This document shows, piece after piece, positions 45,123-56,563 of a DNA stretch of 64,000 bases. The stretch's first letter is position 1. Each line of letters starts with the position of its first letter. The translations under genes were made by a program, and so were the position numbers. Source of the stretch: Alnus glutinosa. Its lineage: Eukaryota > Streptophyta > Magnoliopsida > Fagales > Betulaceae. The notes beneath the pieces are model-generated. The model had not been told where the DNA came from. It saw only the letters and a program-made list of their open reading frames with translations, and searched no databases. The DNA lies in assembly GCF_958979055.1 (NCBI RefSeq), contig NC_084897.1, positions 22,441,628 to 22,505,627 on the forward strand, in the 5' to 3' direction.

Positions 45123-48100
45123 ATGGATCTCAACCCGGTGAGTTGGCCTTCTTCAATTTCTTTTGTGTATGTGTGTTTGTATATGTATATGTACGTGTTG
45201 TAACTGTAAATTTTGGGTTATGTGTGGTGATAATTATGGTTTTAGAAGGTGGTTAGATCTGGGTTTTAGAATTGGATTTGGGTTGGTGTTGTTGTTGTTT
45301 GATGATTTTAGGCTTACCCTTTTGTTTGGTTGGGAAGAAAATTGAGGAAAAGAGAAGGAAAATTGGTGGCACATTTGTTTCTGATAAGATTGACAAAGAA
45401 AAGAATAGATATAGATATAACTATACTCCACACATATGGATTTATTGTATTGTTGTTGCTGTAATGTAAAACTAAGAAGTATCAAATTCATTTAATTTAG
45501 TCAAATGTCTGAATTGGATTAGTTTAGTGGAAGTCTAGTTGTGTTGGGTTGAACGTATTGATAAATGTTGATATTCTAATTGGGTTCTTTTGGTTGCTGA
45601 GAGAATGAAGGAAAAGAAGTTGTAATTATTAATATGAAAGGCTTCAATATTAAGAAAGAAAAAAAGGGTAAAAGATGATGAAGAAGAAAGTTTTCATTGT
45701 TGATTTATAAAAAGAAAAAAAGAACCACAACAATCAGCATTAATCATGAAAAACTTGAAAGTTGCATTCTAAGAGTGGATAGTGTCAAGTTAACTTTTGG
45801 AATAAGAAGAAGAACTGTCTGGCATCTCTTTCTCATTGATATGAAAAGCAGTTCCAACTGTTGGGAATTTGACATGGACTATAGGGTATCTTCCATTGCT
45901 GATTGTTTTTAAAATTTATAGGATTGTTAACCGAGAGTTCGTAAAGTCAGAGGGAAATTTCTAAATGGGGCTCTTTTTTTTAATGCTTGTTCCAAAGATA
46001 TTTGTTCCTTCCATATAATATAACTTTACCCTCATGTGCAGCCTGCTGGAGAAAATTACGCCAACCCGAAGACATGTCTCTTTCATGTTGTTTTCAAGGT
46101 CTAGTATACCTGGTTTTTTAAAAGAATGATTCTCTGTAAGCCAGTTTCAGTACATACTTATAGAAGAGGGAAAAATGTTTCACTGAATCAAGTCGTTATT
46201 TTTTGATTTGGCAGGCTGCAGCATTGGCATTTTACATCCTTTCTGCCCTTTTCGTTAATAACTTTGTCATCATTTTTGTGGTGACTGTTCTTCTTGCTGC
46301 TCTTGATTTTTGGGTAGTCAAGAATGTGAGTGGGCGTATTTTAGTTGGTTTACGGTGGTGGAATGAGATAAATGATCTTGGTGAGAGTATATGGAAATTT
46401 GAATCGCTTGACCAAGAGGTTAGTATTACATTATATGCATTTCTAGAGTCAACTTATTTTCAATTGATCTCATCACCATCTTTTAGTAGTGATGCGCTCA
46501 TGTTTCTAAGAATATATATGATTTGCGCTATTAGTGCTTGAGTCTCATATATGTTGGTGCTTGTTTTTGCTTTAGTCATTGGCCCGCATGAACAAGAAAG
46601 ACTCTTGGCTGTTCTGGTGGACCCTATACCTAGCGGTGAGCAAATATGCTTTACTATATCATGTCACTATCTGCATACTTCCTTCTAGCACATATATGGA
46701 GTATTAACCCCCTCCCCCCACCAAAAACAAAAAAAAGTGCATTGTCTATACAGATTGAGAAAATGCAAGAGATTTTACAGCTAAGTGTTATTAATAAATT
46801 TAATTTTCTAAACCTTTGTTATTGGAGTTGAAGGTTAGAATTTAAAGCTGACAAGAATTTCAGAAGTTGTTACTACTGGGACCTTTCATTTTGTAGTTTG
46901 GCTTTATTATGTAGTTTGTTTCAGTCTTTAAATTTGCTGTTCTTTAATTTGTAGGCAGCTGCATGGATCTTGCTTGCAATATTCTCTCTCATAAGGCTTC
47001 AAGCTGATTATCTCCTCGTTGTAGGAGTTTGTTTAACCCTCAGTATTGCAAATATTGTTGGCTTCACCAGATGTCGCAAAGGTGTGCACTCAGTTTATTT
47101 GATTGTCTAGAATATTATAGCCTTCTAATATTAGTTGCTGAGTGTGACCTATGAAATGTCTCTTTCCTGAAAATGAAGTAGTTCCAATATTAAACTATCA
47201 TATCTAATAATAATCATGTCGTGTTATGTATCATTATTTTTGTGGAAGATAATTATCATTAGGAGGATATTTTTTTTGGTGGGTGGGGTTGGGGTTTGGT
47301 GGTTCAGATGAGACTTGGCATTTGGGAACATAAAATTTCACTCGTTCTTCTATATGATAGTTGTGGCCTGAGAAGAGTATGTCTAGGTTTTGAAAAACGG
47401 TCTTGTGGTTTATGAATACATGACGATTTGAGCCTAAATGTATTCTAGTCAGAAAGCGAAGGTGTCTTCTGGTCCACCTCTAAATTACCTTGGATCCTTG
47501 GCTATTCCTCTAAGCATTTTTTAATTGAAAATGTTACAGTTATAATAGCAATTTTGATGTTGCAACTGTGCCAACTCATCTATCATCACCCATTTAGCAA
47601 AAAAAAAGCTCCCGTATTTGTTAAATTCTGCTTAACAACTAACTTACTGTCATGAAGGGATAATTTTATAAAAGGACAATAATATGTGTTAGAGAGTACA
47701 CACAGATTAAAATGGCAAAGTAGGATTTGTGTAACCAAATTTTAGTTGGGACAACGCTGTGGTACTGCATCAATGTAGTTTAATGGTATGTACAATGACG
47801 TTTAGTTGTAATTGATATGAAATGCAGACTTAGAATCTAGGTTTGTTATTGAAACAAATCAATGGATACTCTGCAAATTGGGTGCTGGTTGATGTAGGTT
47901 ACACTCTACTGTTCAATGATTCCAGTTTAGCTGATCACCGAGTGTGTTTTGAGTGAGTGTTCATGATAGCATGTCCTTTATGCACGTCAAAAAAAAAAAA
48001 AAAAGGAAAAATAATTAATTGTTCTGAAGTTTAATTTGGCACAAGCCAAATAACTGTTTAAGCGGCTTTTTTAACGAATTGATATCACCGCCTTATATTT

Positions 48101-48651
48101 ATGCCAATTGAGCCTTGTACTGTTAGTAGGAAAACTTCAGGAGCAGCTCATCATAGTAACTGTTGCCATGGGATTCTGAATTCTGCTGGAGCTTTGTGTT
48201 TGTGTTTCCTGATTTTTTTTTTCTCAATTGATTTTATAGTACAAGTTTGGAACATTTATGATGCCATGGTTCAAAATATCCCAAATTAAGCTAGAAAAAT
48301 TCAAATTGTCAAAATTATTGGAGGTGCTTGAATTTGAAATGATGTTTGGATGCAATCATCTAGATATACCAGTTCACATATATGAGAAACACAAAGGAGC
48401 GATTTCATGTTCATTTAACATTCCCTTAGTGAGTACACAAATTACAGCTTCTTTGCACCATTTGTGCAGATACTCATCTATCTTATGATCCAATGATTCT
48501 CATTTCGTTTTTAAAATTTGACATTCATGATGATAAACACATACACATGGTGTTCCTTTCAGATGCTAAACAGAAGATTCAACAATTTGCTTCCCAGACC
48601 ATCGCATCTCGGGTCTCATCCACCATACAATCAGCATTCAGTGTTGTCTGA
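45123..48651 (+). CDS. ECH: ECHIDNA-like TVP23 family trans-Golgi membrane protein
   Basis: Six exons: 45123-45137, 46042-46098, 46215-46418, 46576-46635, 46955-47081, 48563-48651; 183 aa. The first exon is only five codons (MDLNP). Then ENYANPKTCLFHVVFK, a hydrophobic pair (ALAFYILSALFVNNFVIIFV), the hallmark NVSGRILVGLRWWNEINDLG, KFESLDQESLARMNKKDSWL, a second hydrophobic pair and the tail FASQTIASRVSSTIQSAF. TVP23 proteins are small four-pass Golgi proteins; Arabidopsis ECHIDNA works at the trans-Golgi network in secretion and cell elongation. All junctions are GT-AG and phases agree. It neighbours CSP41B as in Arabidopsis (At1g09330/At1g09340). The very short exon 1 was set by frame and homology, so it is slightly less certain. 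Confidence 0.94.
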
Positions 48652-49319
48652 GTCACTCCTTGGGGAAGATGGAAATAAAATGGAAATACAGCTGGGAAAG
48701 AGTGAAAAAGACTTAGAGAATTGGAAGAGGCAGCATGTACATGCTCACTATATTGGCCATTAGTTGGGATCTTATTTAACTTGTGTACTGTACAAGGCAG
48801 CAGCTTGGAAATTTTGTTTACTTGTATTTTTATATTTTTTGTCCAGAATCTGTAATGGTTTGCACGAAGAACATATGAAATGCAATAGTAGAAAACCCAT
48901 AACGCTATTTTGCCTGTAAATCATTCACTTAATTTTAGTTTTGGGTTTTCAGTGGACTAAGGGCCTGAAATTCAAGGATTTGGCTTAGGTGCGGTGAAAA
49001 AAATTACAAGAGATTTTTTTGTTGTTTTTTCAATGGTTTATATTTAATTCTAGGGATAAAAATACTTTGGCCCCTTGAACTAGCAATTATTTTTTATTTA
49101 GCCTCATGAACTGACATGTATGACATTTAGGTACATCAAACTGTCACTTGTTGCAATTTAGCTTCATCCCTCAGTCTTGAGCGTTATGTTGGATAGAAAA
49201 TCAAATTTGACCAAAATCTTTTAAAAATACTCTTATTTTGACTGTTGAAAAATTAAAATTACCCTTTGTAATTATTAATTAATAAAAAAAGATTTGTATT
49301 TTTTTTTAAAGAAAAAATA

Positions 49320-49600
49320 CTTTGTTTTTTTTTTGTTGTAAAATATTTTTCGTATTTTCTGGTATTTGGTGAGATTAAAAATAATAGTCAAACCGAAATA
49401 TTTTCGGTTTGAGTAAAAAACTTTTTTAGTTTCGTAAAATGATTTCATTTTTAAAATATAAAAAATATTTTTATGTTGTGAATAAAAATTAATTTTTATT
49501 AATTAATATAATTGAATAAAAATATTTGTAATTCTTTATACGCGGCTAAATATTAGAAAATATTTTAATCAAGAAAAATATTTTAACCCGGAAACAAACG
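49320..49600. mobile_element. MITE upstream of AP3-mu
   Basis: Imperfect inverted ends: TTTGTTTTTTTTTTGTTGTA at the left and CGTTTGTTTCCGGGTTAAAA in reverse complement at the right, both leading into AAATATTTTTC. No coding. Confidence 0.5.
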
Positions 49601-49925
49601 AAACTAAGGAAAAACATGTGTTGTCTCACGTTCACTGTAATTCCAGCAGATATGCTATTTTCCTAGTCCCTATTTGATCTGATTGAGAAGGTCATTGATG
49701 TTCTCTAAAACACATGCTTTTGATTGGGTCACGCTCATTCCCTTAGATTCATGTTCTAATTTATTTTAAGCAAATTCGGCTCCATTTGTTAATGCGTTGA
49801 TGAATGTTTTTTTTTTTCCCTACCCGCAGGTTGAGAGCCAACCGAATTGTTCTCAGCTGAAGACGCGCCAATCTCTACTGGGTCATTTCTTTTGGTCGAT
49901 CCGAGAACGACGGAGTGTGGTTGAT

Positions 49926-49945
49926 AGAGAGAGAGAGAGAGAGAG
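49926..49945 (+). repeat. (GA)n run abutting the AP3-mu start codon
   Basis: About ten GA units directly before ATG at 49946, in the predicted 5' UTR. Length change here would alter the immediate start context. Confidence 0.85.
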
Positions 49946-52900
49946 ATGTTGCAGTGTATATTTCTTCTATCAGATTCCGGGTAAGACCCATCTTCCTTTT
50001 CTTTGCTTTTTTTTTGTTATATGCAATTTCAATTGCGACTGTTTAGATTTGTCGGCTACGAATACTTGCAAATCATATAAACCACAAACAGCTTCGACCC
50101 TCAATTCCAATACCACGCTGTGATTTGGGTTCATTATTTATTTATTTTGTTACTGTGCGTTTTCTTTATTTAATTGATGGGTCTAAGTTGAAAAGCTGAT
50201 TTTGGTGAATTTTGGGTTGGATAGCGAGGTAATGCTAGAGAAACAGCTAACTGGACATCGAGTGGAACGGTCCATATGTGCGTGGTTTTGGGAGCAGGTC
50301 ATTGCTCAAGGTGATTCCTTCAAGGTACCTGTAACTTGCTTCTTCTTCTTTTTTTTTTTTCTTTTTTTTTTTCAGAAATAGAATCTCAGAGCTTTGTTTT
50401 CTCTCTTTTAGTTTCTGGGTATTTTCTTTATCTTTTTAAAATTTCAGTTCTGTGGATAATTCGAGCAAAAAAAATATAGTTATTTCCGTGTTTGGTTTTC
50501 TACTTTTCTTATTTTTTTAAATTGTGTAATTTTAATTCGAGTTTTCTGATTTGCTTCATTTTTATATTTTAGTCCCGGGTGTCAATGTCAATCACTTTCT
50601 GTTTTATTTTGTAAATTTAGCTAACATACTTGTTTTATTTTTTTATTTTTGTGTTTCTTCGTTTCATCTTATGTATTGTGTTTGGAGTTTGATATCAGAA
50701 TTTATGTTTGTTTTTTGAATCTTAGCTTTATATATAAATTTTAATTTCTGGAGCCCAATTTATTTCACTTTTGCATATATTCTAATGGACATAGTTAGTT
50801 GCTTTCGTGTGTGTCAGTCTTGTCTTTTACATTGTGTATGATTTTTGACAACTTTTGTGTATTTCATGAATAGTAAACCTGATGCTTTATTTGAGATATT
50901 TAAGTTCTGGTTCTTATTTCCTTTCATTTTTGTATGTAATTCAAGTTGATATAACGGTTTTGTGTATTTGTAGACCCACTTTTTTTTTACAATTTGTTCG
51001 CTCTTTGTTGTAGCTACAACCAGTAATTGCATCCCCAACACATTACCTTTTCCAAGTTGTACGTGAAGGGATCACTTTTTTAGCTTGCACCCAAGTTGAC
51101 ATGCCACCTTTGATGGGCATTGAGGTAGATGTTGTAGCCATATAAAGTTTTCAATTAAGGGCGTGCTTATATGCACATTGGATGAAATAGAATTCCTTGA
51201 CCTTCAACCATTTACTTTTAGTTTCTTTGCAGAGTAGCTGATGTCCTCTCAGATTATCTTGGGGGGTTGAATGAAGATGTCATAAAGGATAACTTTGTAA
51301 TTGTATATGAGGTACTTTTTACATTACTTTCCTGGCTGATTGTTATTTTGGGCGATATTATTGGAGTTAATCTTCAGTATAATTTTTTCTTCTTGTATAT
51401 CTGTAGCATAGATGAGATTTATTTTCATAAGTGTGATCTATATTTGGGGTTTTCAAACATAAATTGTATCATGTATTTAGAGTTCCCAAAACATTCAGAA
51501 AAGTTACCAACAATAGGGTAGTGGATTTGTCTTTCTCTACATGTCCTGGTTTTGATTAGGAACTGGACTACTAGAGGTTAACTTCTTCAGTAGCCTCTTT
51601 GCTGAGGAAATAGATTGTCAACTTGATATTGCATATTTTCATTTGATGGTGCAAAAGAAAGGCATAGAAAATGCCTTAAGTCTCCACTTTGTAATTGATT
51701 AAGAGCATTCTCTTTCCAAAGACCACATATCCAGTCAGTAGGAACTGTACTGCTGATTTGGGTTAACTTCTCTGCATTCTGGATGATCAAAATGAAATGA
51801 TATTCATATGCCTACTAATAAATGAAGCTTCTTTATGATTGGATATTCTTTCATAAACTTCAACGTTCCCTATTTCTTCATGTTGTTAATTTTCATCATT
51901 TAGGTTTTTCCTTGTTTAGGTTTTGTAGACTTAATACACATTATGTTTGTTTCTATTTGCAGCTTCTGGATGAGATGATAGACAATGGCTTCCCTCTCAG
52001 TACAGAACCTAACATATTGAGAGAGATGATAGCTCCACCAAACATTGTTAGCAAAATGTTGAGCGTTGTGACTGGTAATAGTTCCAATGTCACTGAAACA
52101 CTTCCAGGTGCAACAGCATCCCTTGTTCCATGGAGAATGACAGACCCAAAATATGCTAATAATGAAGTTTACGTTGATCTTGTTGAAGAAATGGATGCAA
52201 CTATTAACAGGCATGGGATCAAGTTGCCATAAAAATTGTTTCTTCATGTGATACTTTATGTGATGATATGGATTTAGCATTGTAGGTTCTTACTATTAGA
52301 ATGCTGGAAATATGAGACTTGGTGAAATTCTATCTGCATGAGATTTCAATTCTAGAACAAATGTGAATGACATCTATCATTTGCTGTGTACTTCTTTATG
52401 TTTCACTACACACCCTTGCCCCCCACTGCGGCTTGGGGGGGGGGGGGGGGGGGGGGGTGTTGTTGTTTGTAAAAGAGAGCAGATGGTGGAAATTTATAAT
52501 ATTCAAGTCTAGTGATGTACATTAATCAGTGAAAAACATGGATTCAGCTTGAGAAATATCGTTAGTGTCAGAGAGAGCAATGCCTTTTCTTGGTAATTGA
52601 TGACTCTCTACGTGAACCAAAAAACAAAAAGATACGGAACAGTGATGTTTATTTCTTTTTAAAGTGTATCATTTGCTATCACATGCCTTTGTTTTGAACA
52701 TTCTTATATTTTGCTTCTCCATATTGCTTCTGCAAGTTTTTTTGAATGGGATAAAAACTGACCTTTTCAAATTTGAATATTGGCATTTGGTGGTTGTATT
52801 TCCCATGGGAGTCCCAAATGTCTCATAGAATATTTCATATTTAGTAGATAAACAGTATGCTCGTCATATTTATGCTTTATTGTTTTGTACTTGAGGTGCT

Positions 52901-54149
52901 AACCAATTTTCTCTTGGCGAATTCTACTTAGGGATGGAGTCCTGGTGAAATGTGAGATTTATGGTGAAGTTCAAGTGAACTCCCACCTATCAGGTCTTCC
53001 TGATTTGACTCTTTCATTTGCAAATCCTTCCATCTTGGATGATGTGAGATTCCATCCGTGCGTTCGGTTTCGACCTTGGGAGTCCCATCAAATTCTGTCA
53101 TTTGTGCCTCCTGATGGACAGTTTAAGCTCATGAGTTACAGGTGTGTGTAGTTGAGGATATATAAATGCGTTTTTTCTTAATTTTTTGAGTGGAGATCTG
53201 CTGTACTTTTTAGCTATCTGTGAGAGGTATGTTACTGGTGTACTAAGGAACAGAATCTGTATATGGGCGACATATGTGTATTTGGAGAAACACGGACAAC
53301 TACACTTTATAATCTGCCAATTAGTTCCCATGGTATGTGTATTTATAATGTAAACAACCTTTTCACCTTCATACAGGGTTAAAAAGTTGAAGAGTACTCC
53401 TATATACGTAAAACCGCAGCTGACGTCAGGTGCTGGGACATGTAATATCAGTGTGCTGGTTGGAATACGTAATGATCCCGGAAAGATAATCGACTCAATA
53501 ACTGTGCAATTTCAACTGCCTCCTTGTATTCTATCAGCTGATCTGACTTCAAATCATGGAACAGTAGATATTCTCACTAATAAGGTACCCATATGTTTTC
53601 ATTGTGACACTTGCAAGTATTTGGTGTAAAGCTTGCCCCTCCATCTATTATTTATGGAGGGAAGAGATGATACGGCATCTCTTCTCATGGTTTGTTCATT
53701 GTAGAAATAGGAAGCTCACTCTTTTGGATTTGGAATATCAAAGAATGCATCTCCATTGCTGCTTAGACTACTAGTTAGATATCTGATAAATGATATGGGC
53801 TATTTGCAGTCATTAAAATTCCAAGGTCAAGAACTTAAAAATGCAGAAAATATGCTTTTACTCTTGTTGCAATTGATTGTACATTGTTGACATGTTTCTG
53901 CAGACCTGCTTGTGGTCAATTGGACGGATCCCTAAAGACAAAGCCCCATCGATGACTGGAACCTTGGTGCTTGAGACGGGGTTAGAGCGCCTTCATGTAT
54001 TTCCCACATTTCAAGTGGCTTTTAGAATTATGGGTGTTGCCCTCTCTGGCCTGCAAATTGACAAACTGGATCTGAAGAATCTACCTAATCGTCCCTACAA
54101 AGGTTTTCGAGCTCTCACACGAGCAGGGGAATTTGAAGTAAGGTCATGA
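49946..54149 (+). CDS. AP3M: AP-3 complex subunit mu
   Basis: Eight exons: 49946-49980, 50225-50324, 51014-51124, 51222-51311, 51963-52210, 52932-53141, 53377-53584, 53904-54149; 415 aa, the expected length. The longin-like N-terminal half begins MLQCIFLLSDSG EVMLEKQL and includes GLNEDVIKDNFVIVYELLDE. The mu-homology domain starts near residue 170 (NEVYVDLVEEMDATINRDGV) and includes GLPDLTLSFANPS, RPWESHQILSFVPPDGQFKL and GTLVLETGLERLHVFPTF, ending RAGEFEVRS. AP-3 sorts cargo to the vacuole; mu binds tyrosine-type signals. The fifth intron (52211-52931) begins with GC rather than GT; the other six are GT-AG. The 5' leader ends in a GA repeat. In Arabidopsis the AP3-mu gene lies beside galactinol synthase 2. 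Confidence 0.95.
52211..52931 (+). other. Apparent GC-AG intron of AP3-mu with a 23-bp poly-G run
   Basis: Exon 5 ends ATTAACAG followed by GCATGG; exon 6 starts after CTACTTAG. Joining them keeps the frame and gives NRDGV as in other AP3-mu proteins. No nearby GT would keep frame. A run of 23 G lies at 52435-52457. If retained, the intron adds HGIKLP and a stop. Confidence 0.75.
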
Positions 54150-54832
54150 GTTCAATTTGATCCATCAAGATCAATTGGAGATTGTGGCGTGTTTTTGGAG
54201 TAAGATAGTTGTTGTCATGTATTACAATGTTTTGGTGTCATTTGAATTTCAAGCAATAACTTCATTTATATAACTTGATAAGATAGCATTTGGTGGTTAG
54301 GAGAGTGAATTTAAACTTGAGTTTAGTCTTTTATACTACAAATATACCTTTTCATGAGGATATAATGAGAGAAGAGTGTTATTAAAGTCCAAAGGAGCAG
54401 AATCTGTTTGAAATTTGGAAATAAGATTTCTTTTTTACTTTGTAACCAGGAGTGATAGTGTAGCCAAAGTGAATTGTCAGATTTTGCCTCATTTTGTCCT
54501 CCATTATTTGGTTCCTGATAATGCAGAAGCACCAGAAGAAGAATTCAGAATTGACTTCTTACAATTTTGTTCTATTTTCCAATTTTTTAGGCAAATGAAG
54601 TAGAGTTGGCTTTAAAGTTGGTACCGGTATGTTCTTACAACAATTGCCCCTCCCACTCTCAAAAAAAAAAAAAAAAAATAGAAGAAAGGAAATGAGAATA
54701 GTAACCATCCTACAAATGGGAAGACGACCATGTAAACCCAAGTGGAAAAAGAACAGCCGTCATCTCCACCCTAGGTTCCAAGGATAGCAACCATCATCTC
54801 CACAAACCTGACTGAGATCCCAATTATTAGGC

Positions 54833-55239
54833 AGGAGGTTGTGAGAGGGAGCCTCTTGTGTGAGCAAAGGACTTACCTGTTCGAACAAGTTATGAGAGGA
54901 GGCTTCCTGCATTAGTAGAGAGTTCATATGTTTGAGCGAGGATGTGACAGGGGGCCTCTTATTTGAGCAAATGGCTCGCCTGCCCAAACAAGTTATGAGA
55001 GGGGACTTCCTGTCTGAGCAGAGGGCTCACCTATCCGAGCAACTTGCTCTTGGACAAGTGAGCCATCTGTTCAAGCAGGAGGAATTGCTTAGACATGAGA
55101 GTCTTTGCTTGAGATTTGTTATTGAGTAGGAGATTGTAAGAGGGGGCTTCTTGTCCGAGCAAGGGGTTCACCAACCTGAGCAAGTTGCTCGGACATGGGA
55201 GCCCCTGCTCAGATAGGGGGCTCCCTCTTACAGTCTCCT
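54833..55239. mobile_element. Unclassified inverted-repeat element with subterminal TGAGCA repeats
   Basis: The left end AGGAGGTTGTGAGAGGGAGC and the right end in reverse complement, AGGAGACTGTAAGAGGGAGC, are inverted repeats that extend further. Inside, variants of a block built on TATGAGAGGGG, CTTCCTGTCTGAGCA and GGGCTCACCT recur at least four times, including the near-palindrome GAGCAAGTTGCTC. GC-rich compared with its surroundings. Class uncertain. Confidence 0.6.
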
Positions 55240-55475
55240 ATAATTTTTCTTATGCTCGTTTTCTTTAGATGGTAATCCAAATTCACATTATTAGTTGGAA
55301 GAATAAATTGCAAACTCTTCAGCTAGGTAATACTATTATAGCTTGAGGACACAAACTATTGATTCTTAAGTTCTATTTACAAAAGCTTACCTACTCACCT
55401 ACACATTAGGTTATTTTCATGGGGAAATTCGTCCCTGGTTTTAGACATTGGGACGTTAAACAAGCATGCACAATT

Positions 55476-56154
55476 CCTTTGTTTGGTTGAATATCATTCC
55501 TTATTCCCCATAGAAATAGCTATTCCTAGAGGAATATAATGGAGTATCCAAAAATATGTGTTTTCACCAAACAAAAGAATAGGAAGCATTCCAAGTTCTT
55601 ATATTTTTAATAATACCTATTCCTATCATTCTTAAAGGAATGACCATTCATTTCTTTTACTTGTATTGTTTCTGTTGGTAGTTTGAAACTCTCTTCCTTT
55701 CATGGTTAGTCTGCTATGAAAGTTTCTCAGTGTGCCAATAAAGCACATTCTTTAGCTAAGTAAGTCGCTTTCAATATTGTTTTTTGAGGCATTTCCATAG
55801 GATCTCCCATTATCTCTTCTATTCGGATCAAGAGTGAGAAAGATTCTTCCTTGTAACCATTTCCCGCATTTAATTAGGAAAAAAAAATGATCTTTCCGTG
55901 TACCAAACGTGTCTTTAATTTGAGTCATTGTATATTTGTAAGAGAGAAGAGCATTAACATTGAATATTTCACACTTCATCTTTTAGTAGATGCTATTATT
56001 GACGATAAACCAGGAAAAAATCATCTAAACTACTCTTGGATAATGCTTACTTGCCCTGAGTTTGTATGAACCAATGATGATAAGATGTGAAGTATGATTA
56101 TTTCATTGGAATAGTCATTTCATTCCATAGGTCTATTCAACATACCAACCAAAG
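55476..56154. mobile_element. Diverged Harbinger-like non-autonomous element
   Basis: The left CCTTTGTTTGGTTGAATATC and right TCTTTGGTTGGTATGTTGAA (reverse complement) resemble each other, and both lead into CTATTCC blocks like those of the 21614-23010 element. Ends and target duplication are not clear. Confidence 0.4.
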
Positions 56155-56563
56155 AGTTTGGCGGAGAGTCAAAATTGATCGCTCTCCCCCATGACAATTT
56201 CAGTTCCTGCGCCAACCTACTTATATTTGAAGAAACCCAAATTGCTCATGGTGAATTACTCTCTCAGCTTCCGCTCAATTAAATTCATGAGACAGAAGCT
56301 TGCCTGTATGATTAGCTTTTCAGACAAGAGTTTGAATGTCTTTCCCTTTATCATCATTGCTTGATACAAACTCACCCCAAGTAAACCATTATCCAAAAGG
56401 CGTTCACAAGAACAAATTAATAGCCTTAAAAGGAGTAACAAATGAAAGATAGACAAGAACCAGAAGAATCAAGATGCTCTGTTATCTCTTTTTAACAAAA
56501 TTGGATGATACAAAAAAAAATGAGGAGAATAAGAAAAAACATTAAACAAAAGGCTAGCACCGG

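Noticed and set aside
49030-49200. Discrete transposon in the stretch with CCTTGAACTAGCAATTA and CCTCATGAACTGACATG
   Set aside because: The phrases look repeat-derived but no paired ends could be defined.
51822-52232. Reading AP3-mu as ending with HGIKLP at about 52232
   Set aside because: This is retention of the GC-AG intron; the rest of the conserved mu domain continues in frame from 52932.
51900-52280. 126-codon minus-strand frame at AP3-mu exon 5
   Set aside because: Antisense shadow of a well-supported exon.
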